7,326 nucleotides of DNA from Deltaproteobacteria bacterium. Its GTDB lineage: Bacteria; Desulfobacterota; B13-G15. Where the stretch lies: positions 1 through 7,326 of the forward strand of contig QMLA01000048.1 of the NCBI GenBank assembly GCA_003646585.1. Reading direction: 5' to 3'. The notes below the pieces were generated by a model. It saw nothing but the letters and a program-made list of their open reading frames with translations, searched no databases and had not been told where the DNA came from. A program made the position numbers and the translations under genes. Below are positions 6,765 through 7,326 of this stretch, piece after piece (within the stretch, counting starts at the first letter, position 1; every line of letters starts with the position of its first letter).

Positions 6765-7326
6765 TCATGCCTCCTTCAGGGTTTCCGCCAGAATCAGGTA
6801 CTCCTCAAGGCTCAGCGTTTCCGGTCTCCTCATGGGGTCTATACCGGCCCTCTTCAGCAGTGATCTGATCCGTTCCCGAGGTCCATGACCCGCTCGGAAC
6901 AGGGCATTGAGGATGGTCTTTCTCCTGGCAGAGAACAACCCCTCCAGCAATCCCCTCATGGTCTCTATATCCCCTTTGGGCTGCTCGTGCAACCTGAAGT
7001 GGACAACCCCGCCCTGGACCTCAGGCTTAGGCCAGAAGGCCCCCCGTGGAACGCGGAAGAGGAGCTCGGGCTCGGAAAAGAGCCTCACCGTAACGCTCAA
7101 GGCCCCGTATTGCTTTCTCCCGGGAGGGGAGACGATCCTCTGGGCAACCTCCCATTGGAACATCAGGGTGATGTCCTTGAGGTACTGGTGGGCCTGAAGG
7201 AGTTTGAAGAGGATCTCCGTAGATACACCGTAGGGGAGGTTTCCCACCGCCTTGAGCCTTCCATAACGGGAGAAAAGCCTTGAAAGGTCGACCTCCAGGA
7301 AATCCCCCTCTATTACCTCCAGGGAC
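6765..7326 (-). CDS. rsmA: 16S rRNA dimethyladenosine transferase (KsgA family), 5' end missing
   Basis: The last 186 codons are present; the start and the SAM-binding glycine motif lie beyond position 7326. The family dimethylates the two adjacent adenines in the 3' hairpin of 16S rRNA late in small-subunit assembly. The fragment begins in the [11 protein letters not shown] region, then shows the catalytic motif IV as [13 protein letters not shown] (NLPY), followed by [10 protein letters not shown] and later [24 protein letters not shown] in which [12 protein letters not shown] is a strong family marker. The C-terminal part with [12 protein letters not shown] is the small helical rRNA-recognition domain, and it ends normally in a TGA just before hemB. 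Nothing suggests damage. Fungal and archaeal-type Dim1 is unlikely given the bacterial neighbours. Confidence 0.96.
   Translation of the reverse strand, partial: SLEVIEGDFLEVDLSRLFSRYGRLKAVGNLPYGVSTEILFKLLQAHQYLKDITLMFQWEVAQRIVSPPGRKQYGALSVTVRLFSEPELLFRVPRGAFWPKPEVQGGVVHFRLHEQPKGDIETMRGLLEGLFSARRKTILNALFRAGHGPRERIRSLLKRAGIDPMRRPETLSLEEYLILAETLKEA
6770..6776 (-). promoter_or_regulatory. Ribosome binding site of hemB
   Basis: A full AAGGAGG on the minus strand, within the last codons of rsmA, stands seven bases before the ATG at 6762. It would be only one base from the ATG at 6768. This spacing decides the hemB start. Confidence 0.75.

Overview
All eight genes in the window lie on the minus strand, so the region reads from high to low coordinates as one long, tightly packed series: rsmA (5' end missing), hemB, ahbD, polA, an MNT-type nucleotidyltransferase, a HEPN protein, a GalE-type nucleotide-sugar epimerase, and a UDP-sugar 6-dehydrogenase (3' end missing). 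There are no RNA genes, insertion sequences, CRISPR arrays or gene-free stretches over 300 bases. The largest gap between genes is about 55 bases, between polA and the nucleotidyltransferase gene.

The organism is most likely an anaerobic or thermophile-leaning bacterium. The reasons are a radical-SAM heme b synthase (AhbD, the last step of the siroheme-dependent heme route found in sulfate reducers and methanogens), a family A DNA polymerase whose proofreading domain has lost its metal ligands, and an MNT/HEPN pair of a kind common in thermophiles and archaea. The RsmA, HemB and Pol I genes are bacterial in type, so Thermodesulfobacteriota/Desulfobacterota or Nitrospirota-like lineages are reasonable guesses. 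This is inference, and no taxon is proven by the sequence.

Region 7326-4742 carries rRNA maturation and heme synthesis: rsmA, hemB and ahbD run almost without gaps, each start touching or nearly touching the preceding stop. HemB makes porphobilinogen at the start of tetrapyrrole synthesis and AhbD makes heme b at the end, so the pair brackets the pathway. Region 4764-2107 is polA, whose likely GTG start lies inside the last codons of ahbD, next to a perfect 16-base palindrome that contains its ribosome binding site.

Region 2051-1 follows the only real spacer. The MNT and HEPN genes overlap by 20 bases, as in toxin-antitoxin pairs, and the HEPN stop overlaps the start of the epimerase gene by ATGA. 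The epimerase in turn overlaps the dehydrogenase by GTGA. The last two genes would supply uronic-acid-type nucleotide sugars for a surface polysaccharide. I see no wholly new system. The points most worth a second look are the inactivated proofreading domain, the HEPN protein without the usual RNase motif, its physical coupling to sugar genes, and the palindrome at the polA start.
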